Below are positions 32,258 through 43,914 of a stretch of DNA of 64,000 bases, piece after piece. This DNA comes from an uncultured Pelagibacteraceae bacterium (GTDB lineage Bacteria > Pseudomonadota > Alphaproteobacteria > Pelagibacterales > Pelagibacteraceae). The notes under the pieces were generated by a model. That model saw nothing but the letters and a program-made list of their open reading frames with translations, was not told the DNA's origin and ran no database searches. The position numbers were made by a program, and so were the translations under genes. The stretch lies in assembly GCA_902594655.1 (NCBI GenBank), contig CACJMW010000002.1:38518-102517 (forward strand). Reading direction: 5' to 3'. Every line of letters starts with the position of its first letter. Position 1 is the first letter of the stretch.

Positions 32258-33787
32258 TTAATACTTTAATTTAATATCTGAATATTTAAAAGTTTTTGTT
32301 ATTAATGATATTGAGATATAAACTATGATAGTAATCACAACTAACAAAAATATAGTAAATAATTTAAATTCGCTACTGAATATTAAATATTCATAACATA
32401 AATTTATAAGAACTTTGAATAAATATATTGAGATTGTAGATACCAAGATTATTTTTAAATTTATAATATTAAAAATATTTTCGACACCAAAATACCTATT
32501 TGAATATAATTTTAAAAACAGCAAAAGAGCATTTATCCATGAAGATATAGTTGTTGCAATAGGTATAATAATAAATCCAACTTCATCAAAAAATGATATG
32601 CTTATTGAAATATTAATTACAACAGATATTAGAGAATAATGAAATGGAGTTTTTGTGTTATCTCTAGCAAATAAAAAAGTAGAAAAAACTTTAATAATTG
32701 CAAATGCAGGAAGGCCTAAGGCAAAATAATATAGCGCCCTTGCAGAATTTGATACACTTACTTCATCAAATGCTCCATAACCAAATAATGCAGATGTAAT
32801 TTCTTTTGAACCCACAACTAAAGCCATCGATGCTGGCAAACTTAAAAAAAGACATAATTCAAAAGCTTTATTTTGAATAAAGTCTACTTTGCTATTGTCG
32901 CTCATTTTTATATGCTTGCTTAAATTTGGCAAAATAACTGTACCAATTGCAATACCAGCAATTGCAAGATTAATTTGATAAATTCTATCTGCGTAATAAA
33001 GGTAAGATACTGCGCTTGCTTGAAAAGATGCAATAATCGTTCCAACAAGAATATTAATTTGTGTAACTCCAGATGAAAAAATTCCAGGTAAAAATTTGCT
33101 GAAGAATTTTTTTATTTTCTTTGTTATTTTTAATCTAAAACTTATGTTCGGTAAAAAATATTTTCTCGCATAGAAATAAACAAAAACTAATTGAATTAAC
33201 CCCGCAAATGATACTCCATACGACAAGTATATAACAAGTTTATCACTTGAATTTTTTTCGAAAAAAATAATTAAAATCAAAATTAAATTTAATATAATTG
33301 GTGCAGCTGCAGCTACACCAAACCTATTATGAGAATTTAAAATTGCTGAAAAAAATGATGCTAGACTTATAAAAAGTAAAAAAGGAAATGTTATACGAGT
33401 TAATAAAGTTGTCAGTTCTAATTTACTTGTGTCATCATAAAATCCTGGGGCAATAAGATATATAAAGCCAGGCATGAATATTTCGATAATTATTACTAAA
33501 AATAAAAGTGCTAACATTAAAAAATTGAAGGCATCATTGGCAAATTTTTTAGCTTTTACTTTTCCTTTTGTTAGCTCTGATGAATAACTGGGGACAAATG
33601 CAGCATTAAATGAGCCCTCTGCAAAAAGTCTCCTAAATGTATTGGGTATTCTAAAAGCAACAAAGAAGGCATCTGCAACTGGTCCTGATCCAAGATAAAT
33701 TGCAATTAAAACATCTCTTAAATAACCCAGAAGTCTGCTGATAATGACAAAGAAGCTGAATGTACCTGTTGACTTAATTAAGTTCAT
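32258..33787 (-). CDS. murJ: Lipid II flippase MurJ
   Basis: [30 protein letters not shown] signature; ~14 TM segments. Confidence 0.95.
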   Translation of the reverse strand: MNLIKSTGTFSFFVIISRLLGYLRDVLIAIYLGSGPVADAFFVAFRIPNTFRRLFAEGSFNAAFVPSYSSELTKGKVKAKKFANDAFNFLMLALLFLVIIIEIFMPGFIYLIAPGFYDDTSKLELTTLLTRITFPFLLFISLASFFSAILNSHNRFGVAAAAPIILNLILILIIFFEKNSSDKLVIYLSYGVSFAGLIQLVFVYFYARKYFLPNISFRLKITKKIKKFFSKFLPGIFSSGVTQINILVGTIIASFQASAVSYLYYADRIYQINLAIAGIAIGTVILPNLSKHIKMSDNSKVDFIQNKAFELCLFLSLPASMALVVGSKEITSALFGYGAFDEVSVSNSARALYYFALGLPAFAIIKVFSTFLFARDNTKTPFHYSLISVVINISISISFFDEVGFIIIPIATTISSWINALLLFLKLYSNRYFGVENIFNIINLKIILVSTISIYLFKVLINLCYEYLIFSSEFKLFTIFLLVVITIIVYISISLITKTFKYSDIKLKY

Positions 33788-33837
33788 AAATCATATTAGT
33801 CTTAATTTAGCTCTATTTGTATATCTAATTAAATCAA

Positions 33838-36123
33838 ATGAAAAAAAATAAGGTTGAACATTACACTATTAAAGAGGCTTTAGATTTCCATTCCTTAGGA
33901 AAACCTGGAAAAATTGAGATTACACCCTCAAAACCTATGACAACTAAAAGAGATCTAGCGCTTGCCTACTCACCAGGTGTTGCTTCTCCAGTTTTAGAGA
34001 TTAGTAAAAACGCCAACTTAGCTTACGATTATACCTCTAAAGGAAATTTAGTGGCTGTTATAAGCAATGGATCTGCAATTTTAGGTTTGGGTAATCTTGG
34101 TGCGGCTGCTTCTAAACCTGTCATGGAAGGTAAAGCAGTACTATTTAAAAGATTTGCAGATATCGATTCGATAGATATTGAAGTTGATAGTAAAAATAAT
34201 GATGAAATAATTAATACGATTAAAAATATATCATCTACATTTGGAGGAATTAATTTAGAAGATATTGCTGCACCAGATTGTTTTATTATTGAACAAAAAT
34301 TGAAAAAAATAGTAGATGTACCTATTTTTCATGATGATCAACATGGAACAGCAATTATTACAACTGCAGCTTTAATCAATGCTTTAGATATTAATGGTAA
34401 ATCAATTAAAAAAGTTAAAGTAGTCGTTAATGGAGCTGGAGCATCTGCTTTGGCATGCACAGAACTGTTTAAAAAAACAGGTGTTAAACATGAGAATTTA
34501 ATTATGTGTGATCGAAAAGGTGTGATCTATAAAGGTAGGGATAATGTAGATCAATGGAAATCAAAACATGCTGTAAAAACAAAATTTAGATCTCTAAAGG
34601 AAGCAATTAATGGGGCAGACGTATTTTTAGGACTTTCAGCAAAAGACGCTCTTACCAAAGATATGGTAAAATCAATGGCAAAAAATCCTATTATATTTGC
34701 TTGTGCAAATCCTGATCCTGAAATTACACCAGAAAAAGTTGAGGAGGTTAGGAAGGATGCTATAGTTGCGACTGGTAGATCTGATTACCCAAATCAGGTT
34801 AACAATCTTATAGGATTTCCTTATATTTTTAGAGGAGCCTTAGATGTTAGAGCACAAACAATAAACGAAGAAATGAAAATAGCTGCTGCACACGCTATAG
34901 CCGATTTAGCAAAAAAGAGAGTTCCGGATGAGGTAGCCTCAGTAATGGGAGGGGTAAGACCAACCTATGGTAAAGAATATATTATTCCCTCAACTTTTGA
35001 TCCAAGGCTTATAAGTGTAATCCCTGTCGCCGTAGCTAAAGCAGCAATTAAGACAGGTGTTGCTAGAAAAAAAATAAAGGATTTTGATCTTTATGCTGAA
35101 CAGTTAAAAAATAGATTAGATCCATCTGTTACAGTTATGCAAGGAATAAACTCATTAATAAGAAAAAAACAAAAAAAAGTTGTATTTGCTGATGGGGAAG
35201 ATGAAAATAATTTGAAGGCTGCTATAGCCTTTAAAAATAGTGGATTAGGAATACCGATATTAGTTGCAAAAAAAGAATTGGTTAAAAAAAAATTAAAAGA
35301 AATTGGTTACAATGAAAACCTTGATATAGAAATTGTTAACTCTACTGATGCTAAAAAAAGAGATAAATACACAAAATTTTTATTTAAAAAATTACAAAGA
35401 GAACAAGGATTATTGGAAAGAGATTGTGATAAGCTAGTTAGAAATGATAGAGTTATATGGTCTACATGCATGGTATCATGTGGAGACGCAGATGCAATGG
35501 TAACTGGAAATACTAGGAGATATTCAGCCTCACTAGAAAAAGTCTCAACTGTAGTTAACGCAAGACCTGGAGAAATGGTTTTTGGTCTAAACTTAGTTGT
35601 AAATAGAGGAAAGACTGTTTTAATTGCTGATACAGCAGTTAATGAATGGCCAAATTCTGAACAATTAGCTAGTATTGCTATTTCTTCCTCCAGAATTGCA
35701 AGACTATTTGGTATGGATCCTAAAGTTGCATTCTTATCTCATTCAACATTTGGTCAACCGACAACTGAGAGAACTCTTAAAGTTAAAGAGGCTGTAGAAA
35801 TTTTAGATAAAAAGAAAGTAGATTTTAAATATGATGGGGAGATGCAACCTGATGTAGCTCTCGAAGAAATTTTCAAAGAACTGTATCCTTTTTCTGAAAT
35901 AGTTGGAAATGCTAATATATTAATTATGCCAGGCCTACATGCATCTGCAATTTCATTTAAGCTAATTAAAGCAATGAGTAGAGCAAAAGTAATAGGACCA
36001 TTGCTTATAGGATTAGCAGAACCAATAGAAATTGCACCACTTAGAACTTCAACATCTGAAATATTAAACCTTGCTTCTGTTGCAGCATACTCATCTGAAA
36101 TTATTGACTACAATAAAAAATAA
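33838..36123 (+). CDS. maeB: NADP-dependent malic enzyme with C-terminal phosphotransacetylase-like domain
   Basis: FHDDQHGTAII, GAGASALAC, C-terminal PTA-like region (VFADGEDENNLKAA, IADTAVNEWP); 761 aa. Confidence 0.93.
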   Translation: MKKNKVEHYTIKEALDFHSLGKPGKIEITPSKPMTTKRDLALAYSPGVASPVLEISKNANLAYDYTSKGNLVAVISNGSAILGLGNLGAAASKPVMEGKAVLFKRFADIDSIDIEVDSKNNDEIINTIKNISSTFGGINLEDIAAPDCFIIEQKLKKIVDVPIFHDDQHGTAIITTAALINALDINGKSIKKVKVVVNGAGASALACTELFKKTGVKHENLIMCDRKGVIYKGRDNVDQWKSKHAVKTKFRSLKEAINGADVFLGLSAKDALTKDMVKSMAKNPIIFACANPDPEITPEKVEEVRKDAIVATGRSDYPNQVNNLIGFPYIFRGALDVRAQTINEEMKIAAAHAIADLAKKRVPDEVASVMGGVRPTYGKEYIIPSTFDPRLISVIPVAVAKAAIKTGVARKKIKDFDLYAEQLKNRLDPSVTVMQGINSLIRKKQKKVVFADGEDENNLKAAIAFKNSGLGIPILVAKKELVKKKLKEIGYNENLDIEIVNSTDAKKRDKYTKFLFKKLQREQGLLERDCDKLVRNDRVIWSTCMVSCGDADAMVTGNTRRYSASLEKVSTVVNARPGEMVFGLNLVVNRGKTVLIADTAVNEWPNSEQLASIAISSSRIARLFGMDPKVAFLSHSTFGQPTTERTLKVKEAVEILDKKKVDFKYDGEMQPDVALEEIFKELYPFSEIVGNANILIMPGLHASAISFKLIKAMSRAKVIGPLLIGLAEPIEIAPLRTSTSEILNLASVAAYSSEIIDYNKK

Positions 36124-36124
36124 A

Positions 36125-36718
36125 TTAATTCTTTTGAATTCTCAAATCATCAACTAACAATATACTTGCGATTACATCTTCAACATCAAGTATCTGTTTT
36201 GCTTCATTTATAACTTCATCCTTTTCCTCTGAAGTTTCGGCTATTCCATAGATATAGATTTTTTTTTTGTAAGTATCTATGTTATAATTCACTGCTTTTG
36301 TATTTTTGTTGAATATTAAAGCAGATCTTAATTGAGATGTTATAAGTATATCTTTTGCTGATTGCTTAAAATTAAATTCATCTTTAATCTTTAAATCGTT
36401 TTTGACTGATCGTGCTCCTTTTATTTCCCAAGCCATTTTGGTTATATTTAACTTCTCCTCCACAGTGTCTACTTTCCCTGTAATAAAAATTCTTCCATCC
36501 AATATTTTGGTTTTAACATTAAGTAAATAACTTTTGTTCATTGATAATAGTTTAGCATCAAGACTTTTATCCATAATAGAGTCATCAATTTGAGTTCCCA
36601 GAGTTCGTGGATCCATTGCAACTGTCACACCAGTGCCAAATATTCCTGTTGAGGAGGTTCCAACACATGAGGATAGTAGTACTAATAATAACAAAGATGT
36701 TAATAATTTATTTTTCAT
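36125..36718 (-). CDS. dolP: BON-domain lipoprotein (DolP/YraP-like)
   Basis: Lipobox LLSSCVG, two BON repeats (VKTKILDGRIFITGKVDTVEEKLNI, NYNIDTYKKKIYIYGIAETSEEKDEVINEA); adjacent to rsmI. Start at MKNKLL. Confidence 0.75.
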   Translation of the reverse strand: MKNKLLTSLLLLVLLSSCVGTSSTGIFGTGVTVAMDPRTLGTQIDDSIMDKSLDAKLLSMNKSYLLNVKTKILDGRIFITGKVDTVEEKLNITKMAWEIKGARSVKNDLKIKDEFNFKQSAKDILITSQLRSALIFNKNTKAVNYNIDTYKKKIYIYGIAETSEEKDEVINEAKQILDVEDVIASILLVDDLRIQKN

Positions 36719-37559
36719 TTTTGATTTCAAGACAATAATTATAAATTTTTGATTTTGATATATTTTTTTCTTGAGATAATATGCGAACAATATCTTTTAC
36801 CGATTTATTTTGAATTAATTTTTTTATCTTTTTTTTATCCGATTCGTTCAAATTTTCCTTTTCCTGATGTTTTTTTTCTGAAATTACAACAGTAACTTCC
36901 CCTTTGGGATTAAATCCAAAATCATTAATTTCCGCAACTTTTCCCCTATAAAAACTTTCGTGAAGCTTGGTTAATTCTCTACAAATTAAGATTTCCCTTT
37001 CTGAAAAATATTCTTTCAGTAATTCGAATTTACCTTTCAATTTTTTAGCAGATATAAAAAAAATAATTGAACACTCAAAATTTTTAAATAATTCAAAATC
37101 TTTTTTAACTAGATTATCGGAGTTAGATAAAAAACCATGAAAGTAAAACTGGTTTGAAAAGCCTGAAATTGATAGTGATGTAATAACAGCTGAAGGACCA
37201 GGTATGGGAGTGACTTTGATGTTATCTTTTATACACTGATTTATTAATATTTTTCCCGGATCAGAAATTGTAGGAGTACCAGCATCACAAATTAAAGATA
37301 CTATTTTACCATCTTTTAAAATTTCAATTATTTTTTCTAAATTTTTTTTTTCATTAAATTTATGATATGAAATAATTTTATTACTTATTTTATAATGGGT
37401 TAATAATGTTTTAGATACTCTAGTATCTTCACAGAGCAGAATGTCGGATTGGCTCAGTATATCTATTGCTCGCAAAGTTATATCTTTAAGATTTCCAATA
37501 GGAGTTGAAACAATATAAAGACCATTAATAATCTTATTTTTGTCTTCTTTAAGTGCCAT
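36708..37559 (-). CDS. rsmI: 16S rRNA (cytidine1402-2'-O)-methyltransferase
   Basis: LYIVSTPIGNLKDITLRAIDIL, EDTRVSKTLL, SLICDAGTPTISDPG, TPIPGPSAVI. Confidence 0.95.
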   Translation of the reverse strand: MALKEDKNKIINGLYIVSTPIGNLKDITLRAIDILSQSDILLCEDTRVSKTLLTHYKISNKIISYHKFNEKKNLEKIIEILKDGKIVSLICDAGTPTISDPGKILINQCIKDNIKVTPIPGPSAVITSLSISGFSNQFYFHGFLSNSDNLVKKDFELFKNFECSIIFFISAKKLKGKFELLKEYFSEREILICRELTKLHESFYRGKVAEINDFGFNPKGEVTVVISEKKHQEKENLNESDKKKIKKLIQNKSVKDIVRILSQEKNISKSKIYNYCLEIKNEK

Positions 37560-37586
37560 ATCGTAGGCTATAATATTTAAAATAAA

Positions 37587-38738
37587 ATGAAATACTTAAT
37601 AAAATTTTATACAATACTAATATTTTCTATTTTTTTTAATTTGAACACATTTGCTGCTGATAAAATTAAAATCGGTTTAATAATTCCTTTATCCGGTGAA
37701 AGTAAAGAGCTTGGGGAGAGTGTCTTAAAATCAGTAAGACTTGCTATAAATGATATAAACGACAAAAAAATTATTATTGTACCAAAAGATAATAAAAATG
37801 ATCCAGAAAAAACTTTGGAAATTTCTAAAGAGCTATATGAACAAGGAATAAAAATAGTAATCGGACCAATATTTAAAAAAAATACAATAAAACTCAATCA
37901 ATTAAATAATGATATGATATTTTTATCTTTTACAAATAAAGTCTATGATTCAAAAGAAAATATAATAAGTGCGGGTGTTAACTCGATTTCGCAATTTAAA
38001 GCTATAAAAAAATTTCAAAACTTAAATGGAATTGAGAGGAGTTATTTATTCGCGCCCAATACAAATATTTTAGAAGAAATAGAAATTGGCATAAAAAAAT
38101 CAAAAATAAAACTAAAAGACAAATTTTTTTACGATCCAGATCCAACACTAATTACAAAACAAATTGAGGATGTGACAAGATATAGAATAAGAAAACAAAA
38201 TTTGGCAGATGAAATCAAAAGAGTGGAAAATTCAAATGAAGAAAACAAAGAAAAAAAAATATCTCAACTTGAAAAGCTTGATACTATAGGAGGAATTAAT
38301 TTTGATTCAGTTATCATAGCTGATTTTGAAGAGTCATTAAAAAGTGTCGCTACTTCTTTAATTTATACTGACATACCTCCTACAAGGGTTACCTACATAA
38401 CTCTAAACCAATGGTTTGATAAAAGTTTAATAAATGAAAACATGATTCAGCCTATATATTTTCCATCAGTTAACTATGAAAACTATTTAAATTATTTGGA
38501 TAAATATAATAAAAATTATGCAGGTAATTCGAATCAAATTGCTTTTTTAAGTTATGATTTAACTGGATTAGTTTATTATTTACTTTTCAAAAATAATTTT
38601 ACTATAAACAACGATATTTTTTATAAGAAAAATTCATTTAAAGGAAAAATAGGCATTTTTGAAATTAATAAGAATATAATCACTCATCAATTGAATTTTT
38701 ATACTATCGAAAATAAAAAAATTAAAAAAATTTTTTAA
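37587..38738 (+). CDS. Periplasmic-binding-fold protein, LpoA-like penicillin-binding protein activator
   Basis: Signal peptide, KIGLIIPLSGESKELGESVLKSVRLAIND; divergent from rsmI as in other proteobacteria. Confidence 0.7.
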   Translation: MKYLIKFYTILIFSIFFNLNTFAADKIKIGLIIPLSGESKELGESVLKSVRLAINDINDKKIIIVPKDNKNDPEKTLEISKELYEQGIKIVIGPIFKKNTIKLNQLNNDMIFLSFTNKVYDSKENIISAGVNSISQFKAIKKFQNLNGIERSYLFAPNTNILEEIEIGIKKSKIKLKDKFFYDPDPTLITKQIEDVTRYRIRKQNLADEIKRVENSNEENKEKKISQLEKLDTIGGINFDSVIIADFEESLKSVATSLIYTDIPPTRVTYITLNQWFDKSLINENMIQPIYFPSVNYENYLNYLDKYNKNYAGNSNQIAFLSYDLTGLVYYLLFKNNFTINNDIFYKKNSFKGKIGIFEINKNIITHQLNFYTIENKKIKKIF

Positions 38739-39321
38739 TTTTTTTAAATGCTTTGTATCTATGATCTATTTTTGTTTTCTTAGAAAATGACATTTGCCCG
38801 AAAGTAATTTTGTAACCGTTAGGAATAAATATAGGATCATAACCAAATCCGTTTTTACCTTTTGGTTTTCTTGACAATTGGCCTTCTACAATTCCTTGAG
38901 ACTGATAATATTTTTTATCTGGCCAATACATTGTTAGAGCGCAAACAAATCTACATTTAATTTTTTTATTAAATTTAATATTCTTTTTTTTTAATTCTTT
39001 ATAAACTTTTTCAATAGCTATTTTAAAATCAGACTTATTTCCCGCCCATCTAGCTGAATAAATTCCTGGCCTTTTACCTATTATGTCTATCTCTAAACCC
39101 GAGTCATCTGCTAAACAAATTTCGTTTGATTTTTTAGCAAAGTAACGAGCTTTGATGAGTGAATTTTCTAAGAATGATCTTCCATTTTCTTTTGGACTCC
39201 TAATTTTAAGTCCTTTTGGCGTATCTAATGTTATCTTGCTAGGTAATAATCTCCTAATTTCCCTTACTTTTCCATGATTATTAGTGCCAATAAATAATTT
39301 ATTAATTTTTTTTTTATACAT
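38722..39321 (-). CDS. rdgB: RdgB/HAM1 non-canonical purine NTP pyrophosphatase
   Basis: FIGTNNHGKVREI, ADDSGLEIDIIGKRPGIYSARWAG, GFGYDPIF. Confidence 0.94.
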   Translation of the reverse strand: MYKKKINKLFIGTNNHGKVREIRRLLPSKITLDTPKGLKIRSPKENGRSFLENSLIKARYFAKKSNEICLADDSGLEIDIIGKRPGIYSARWAGNKSDFKIAIEKVYKELKKKNIKFNKKIKCRFVCALTMYWPDKKYYQSQGIVEGQLSRKPKGKNGFGYDPIFIPNGYKITFGQMSFSKKTKIDHRYKAFKKIKKFF

Positions 39322-39356
39322 CTAGAAATTATGAATTTCCTTACCATATACCGATC

Positions 39357-39977
39357 ATGGAAAAAGAAAAGACTGAAGAGCAAAATATTAACACCACTGA
39401 AGACAGCTCCAATAAAGATGGGGACATACAAGAAACTTTAAATAAAGAACAAGAGGACGTGGTTAATAAGAGTCCTGAAGAAAAGATTTTAGAATTGGAA
39501 GAAAAAATTGTTAGACAATATGCTGAGATGGAAAACCAGAGAAGACGTTATGAAAAAGAAAAAGATGACGCCTTTGAATATGGTGGCTTCTCCTTTGCTA
39601 AAGAAACATTAAATTTAATTGATAATTTAGACAGATCGAAGGAAACTTTAGAAAATGATGAAAGTATTAAAAATACTGAGGCATTAAAAAAAATAATTAA
39701 TCACTTAGATATTATTTATAATGATATGATTTCAATCCTGAAAAAAAATAATATTCACCAGATTGAGTCGATTGGTAAAAAACTTGATCCAAACCTACAT
39801 CAGGCAATGATGGAAATTGAAGATGACACAAAAGAGAATGGAATAATTTTAAAAGAAATTCAAAAAGGATTTATGATGAAAGATAGGCTTTTAAGGCCCT
39901 CATTGGTTGGGGTATCAAAAAAAATTGAGAAAAAGGATCAAAATCCGAGTGAAAACAAGGAAAAAAAAAGTGGATAA
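39357..39977 (+). CDS. grpE: Nucleotide exchange factor GrpE
   Basis: AEMENQRRRYEKEKDDAFEYGGFSFAKETLNLIDNLDRS, C-terminal MMKDRLLRPSLVGVS; upstream of dnaK. Confidence 0.94.
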   Translation: MEKEKTEEQNINTTEDSSNKDGDIQETLNKEQEDVVNKSPEEKILELEEKIVRQYAEMENQRRRYEKEKDDAFEYGGFSFAKETLNLIDNLDRSKETLENDESIKNTEALKKIINHLDIIYNDMISILKKNNIHQIESIGKKLDPNLHQAMMEIEDDTKENGIILKEIQKGFMMKDRLLRPSLVGVSKKIEKKDQNPSENKEKKSG

Positions 39978-40026
39978 ATCCCTTGTAGATGGAAAAATTG
40001 AACATATATGAAATGGAGAAAAAAAT

Positions 40027-41946
40027 ATGAGTAAAGTTATTGGAATAGACCTTGGTACAACAAACTCTTGTGTAGCTATTATGGATGGTGCACAGGCTAA
40101 AGTATTAGAGAATGCTGAAGGAGCAAGAACTACACCATCAGTTGTAGCTTTTACAGATGAAGATGAAAAATTAGTTGGTCAACCAGCAAAAAGACAGGCT
40201 GTAACTAATCCAGAAAATACAATTTTTGCAGTTAAAAGATTAATAGGTAGAAACTTCGAGGACCCTACAGTAAAAAAAGATATTGAGACTGCTCCATATA
40301 AAATAATTAAAGCAGATAATAATGATGCTTGGATTGAGGCTAAAGGAAATAAATATTCGCCATCTCAGATATCAGCTTTTGTTCTTCAAAAAATGAAAGA
40401 AACAGCTGAAAAATATTTAGGTCAGGCAGTTAACAAGGCAGTAATTACAGTGCCCGCATACTTCAATGACGCGCAAAGACAAGCAACAAAAGATGCAGGC
40501 AAAATTGCTGGTCTGGAAGTTTTAAGAATTATTAACGAACCAACAGCAGCTTCGCTAGCTTATGGTTTAGATAAAAAAACAAACAAAAAAATAGCTGTGT
40601 ATGATTTAGGTGGCGGTACATTCGACGTATCTATTTTAGAGTTAGGTGATGGTGTTTTTGAGGTTAAATCTACAAATGGAGATACATTTTTAGGTGGAGA
40701 AGATTTTGACAACGCAATTGTAAATTATTTGTTAAGCGAATTTAAAAAAGAAAGCGGTATTGATTTAAAATCCGATAAACTTGCATTACAAAGACTTAAG
40801 GAAGCTGCAGAGAAAGCGAAGATAGAATTATCATCTGCAACTCAAACTGAAATAAATCTTCCATTTATTACAGCTGATAAAACGGGGCCAAAACATATAA
40901 ATTTAAAAATGACTCGAGCTAAACTTGAGGCATTAGTTGAGGATTTGATTTCAAGAACATTACCTCCATGTAAAACAGCTTTAAAAGACGCTGGACTATC
41001 AGCAAGTGAAATTGATGAGATTGTTCTTGTTGGTGGTATGACTAGAATGCCAAAAGTAATCGAGGAAGTAAAAAGTTTTTTTGGAAAAGATCCGAACAAA
41101 TCTGTAAACCCTGATGAAGTTGTTGCTATGGGTGCTGCCATACAAGCAGGTGTTTTGCAGGGTGATGTAAAAGATGTACTTTTACTAGATGTAACTCCTC
41201 TATCTTTAGGTATTGAAACATTAGGTGGCATTTCTACAAAACTCATTGATAAAAACACGACAATACCAACAAAAAAAAGCCAAGTATTTTCAACTGCAGA
41301 AGATAATCAGCCAGCTGTATCAATTAGAGTTTTACAAGGTGAAAGAGAAATGGCTACAGACAATAAATTGTTAGGAAATTTTGAACTAGTTGGAATTGCT
41401 CCAGCGCCTAGAGGAGTTCCACAAATAGAAGTCACGTTTGATATAGATGCGAATGGAATTGTTAATGTTTCAGCTAAAGACAAAGGAACTGGAAAAGAAC
41501 AAAAAATCCAAATTCAAGCTTCAGGTGGACTAAGCGATGAAGAAATTAATAAAATGGTTAAAGAAGCTGAGGCTAATAAAGATGCAGATAAGAAAAAAAG
41601 AGAAGCAGTTGATGCAAGAAATCAAGCTGATACTCTTGTTCATTCTACTGAAAAAAATCTTAAAGAACATGGATCTAAAGTTTCAGATGCTGATAAGAAA
41701 GTAATTGAAGATGCATCAGCTAACTTAAGAAATGCTTTAAAAGGAACTGACATAGAAGAAATTAAAAAGAAAACTCAAGATCTTGTTCAAGCATCAATGA
41801 AACTGGGTGAGGCAATATATAAATCACAACAAGGTGCTAAACCTGAAGATAAGAAAGATACAAATAAAGAGGATAAAAAAGACGATAATGTTGTTGATGC
41901 TGATTTTGAGGAAGTAAAAGACGAGAATAAAGAAAAAAGCGCTTAA
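40027..41946 (+). CDS. dnaK: Chaperone protein DnaK
   Basis: [31 protein letters not shown]; 639 aa. Confidence 0.98.
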   Translation: MSKVIGIDLGTTNSCVAIMDGAQAKVLENAEGARTTPSVVAFTDEDEKLVGQPAKRQAVTNPENTIFAVKRLIGRNFEDPTVKKDIETAPYKIIKADNNDAWIEAKGNKYSPSQISAFVLQKMKETAEKYLGQAVNKAVITVPAYFNDAQRQATKDAGKIAGLEVLRIINEPTAASLAYGLDKKTNKKIAVYDLGGGTFDVSILELGDGVFEVKSTNGDTFLGGEDFDNAIVNYLLSEFKKESGIDLKSDKLALQRLKEAAEKAKIELSSATQTEINLPFITADKTGPKHINLKMTRAKLEALVEDLISRTLPPCKTALKDAGLSASEIDEIVLVGGMTRMPKVIEEVKSFFGKDPNKSVNPDEVVAMGAAIQAGVLQGDVKDVLLLDVTPLSLGIETLGGISTKLIDKNTTIPTKKSQVFSTAEDNQPAVSIRVLQGEREMATDNKLLGNFELVGIAPAPRGVPQIEVTFDIDANGIVNVSAKDKGTGKEQKIQIQASGGLSDEEINKMVKEAEANKDADKKKREAVDARNQADTLVHSTEKNLKEHGSKVSDADKKVIEDASANLRNALKGTDIEEIKKKTQDLVQASMKLGEAIYKSQQGAKPEDKKDTNKEDKKDDNVVDADFEEVKDENKEKSA

Positions 41947-41972
41947 AACAACTATTTGTCTATAATTAACTT

Positions 41973-43100
41973 ATGGCAAAAAGAGATTACTACGAAGTTT
42001 TAGGTGTTAATAAATCAGCTTCAGCAGATCAAATTAAATCGGCCTACAGAAAATTAGCAGTAAAATATCATCCAGATAAAAATCCAGATGATAAGGCAGC
42101 AGAGGATAAGTTTAAAGAGGCTTCTGAAGCCTATCATGTTTTATCAAATTCAGAGAGAAAACAAAGTTATGATAATTTTGGTCATGCCGCCTTTGAAAAT
42201 GGAGGCAGAGGTCAAGGAGGTTTTTCTAATTTTGATTTCTCAGAACACTTTTCAGATATTTTTGAGGATTTTTTTGGAGAAGGTTTTGGTGGAGGACGTA
42301 GAAGAGGAAGAAGAGCGAACTATAGAGGTTCTGATTTAAGATATGATTTATCAATTACTTTAGAAGAAGCCTATAAAGGCAAAAAACAAGACATTAAATT
42401 TTCTACATCTGAAAAATGTAATACCTGTAGTGGCAGCGGATCTAAACCGGGCCATGACGCAGGATCATGCTCAATGTGTGGAGGACGGGGCCAAGTAAGG
42501 TCAAGCCAGGGGTTTTTTACAGTTCAACAAACCTGTCCTCAATGCGGAGGAGCTGGTGAGGAAATAACTAATCCATGCACAAGTTGTGGAGGACAAGGAA
42601 AAAAACAAGCAACTAAAAGATTATCTGTTACAATTCCAAAAGGTGTTGATGATGGGACACGAATCAGGCTTTCTGGAAAAGGAGAAGCTGGCTCAAGAGG
42701 AGCGGGTAGTGGAGATTTATATTTATTTATAAATGTTCATTCTCATGAATTGTTTAAAAGATCAGATGAAAACTTATTCTTTGAATTCCCTATATCAATA
42801 GCTGATGCGGCACTTGGAACCTCGATTGAAATTCCAACAATCGATGGGAGTAAAGCAAAAATTAAAATACCAGCAGGTACTCAAACAGGAAAACAATTTA
42901 GATTAAGAGAAAAAGGAATGCCACATATGAGAGGTGGTGGATATGGGGATCTTTATGTTCAGGTAAATACAGAAGTTCCGGTTAGTTTAAATAGTGAACA
43001 AAAAGAATTACTTGAAAAGTTCAGAGAAATCGAAAACGATAAATCTAATCCAAGTATTAAAAAATTCTTTCAAAAAGCTAAAAGTTTCTGGAAAAACTAG
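41973..43100 (+). CDS. dnaJ: Chaperone protein DnaJ
   Basis: J domain with HPD, G/F region, four CxxCxGxG zinc motifs. Confidence 0.98.
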   Translation: MAKRDYYEVLGVNKSASADQIKSAYRKLAVKYHPDKNPDDKAAEDKFKEASEAYHVLSNSERKQSYDNFGHAAFENGGRGQGGFSNFDFSEHFSDIFEDFFGEGFGGGRRRGRRANYRGSDLRYDLSITLEEAYKGKKQDIKFSTSEKCNTCSGSGSKPGHDAGSCSMCGGRGQVRSSQGFFTVQQTCPQCGGAGEEITNPCTSCGGQGKKQATKRLSVTIPKGVDDGTRIRLSGKGEAGSRGAGSGDLYLFINVHSHELFKRSDENLFFEFPISIADAALGTSIEIPTIDGSKAKIKIPAGTQTGKQFRLREKGMPHMRGGGYGDLYVQVNTEVPVSLNSEQKELLEKFREIENDKSNPSIKKFFQKAKSFWKN

Positions 43101-43137
43101 ACTAATTTATATAGTCTATTCATATTAATTCTATTGC

Positions 43138-43914
43138 ATGAAAAAAATAAAATTAGCAATCACTGGATGTATGGGAAGAATGGGTAAGCAGATAATTAAA
43201 TCTTCTAAATCCAACAAGGATTTTGTAGTTACTGTTCTTACTGAAAATAGATTAATTAAAAGAAAAATTGATGGAATAAATATTAGCTTAAATGATGAAA
43301 AAGCTTTTAAAAAAGCTGATGTTATAATTGATTTTACAATTCCTAAATGCACATTCGAAGTTTTAAAAATAGCAGCTAAATTGAGGAAAAGAGTGGTTAT
43401 AGGAACAACTGGTTTTACTAAAAAGGAAGAAAATTTGATTAAAAAATACTCAAGAAAAATACCTATTTTAAAAGCAGGAAACATGAGCATGGGTATTAAT
43501 CTATTAATGTATTTAACAGAGATTGCGTCTGCTTCACTTGGGAATAATTACCTAAGTAAAGTTTTTGAGGTCCATCATAGACATAAAAAAGATCATCCAT
43601 CAGGTACCGCCCTAATGTTAGGAAGAGGTATTGCAGTTGGTAAAAATAAAGATTTTTACAAATTAATAGGAAAAAAATTTTTAAATAAAAAATCTTTTCC
43701 TTATGGAAAAAAAATTAATTTTAATTCAATAAGAAAAGGAGAGATAATTGGAGAGCATGAAGTAAGGTTCTCTAGTGGAAAAGAGATTATTACTCTTAAT
43801 CATGAGGCATTTGACAGAGCTCTTTACTCTGAAGGCGCATTAACAGCTGCTAAATGGTTAAATAATAAGAAACCTGGTCTTTATTCAATGAGAAATCTAT
43901 TAAATTTTAAGTAA
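43138..43914 (+). CDS. dapB: 4-hydroxy-tetrahydrodipicolinate reductase
   Basis: AITGCMGRMGKQI, GTTGFTKKEE, EVHHRHKKDHPSGTAL. Confidence 0.96.
   Translation: MKKIKLAITGCMGRMGKQIIKSSKSNKDFVVTVLTENRLIKRKIDGINISLNDEKAFKKADVIIDFTIPKCTFEVLKIAAKLRKRVVIGTTGFTKKEENLIKKYSRKIPILKAGNMSMGINLLMYLTEIASASLGNNYLSKVFEVHHRHKKDHPSGTALMLGRGIAVGKNKDFYKLIGKKFLNKKSFPYGKKINFNSIRKGEIIGEHEVRFSSGKEIITLNHEAFDRALYSEGALTAAKWLNNKKPGLYSMRNLLNFK

Noticed and set aside
40842-41258. Minus-strand 138-aa ORF
   Set aside because: Antisense to dnaK, a highly conserved gene; common artefact.
43131-43490. Minus-strand 119-aa ORF
   Set aside because: Antisense to dapB.
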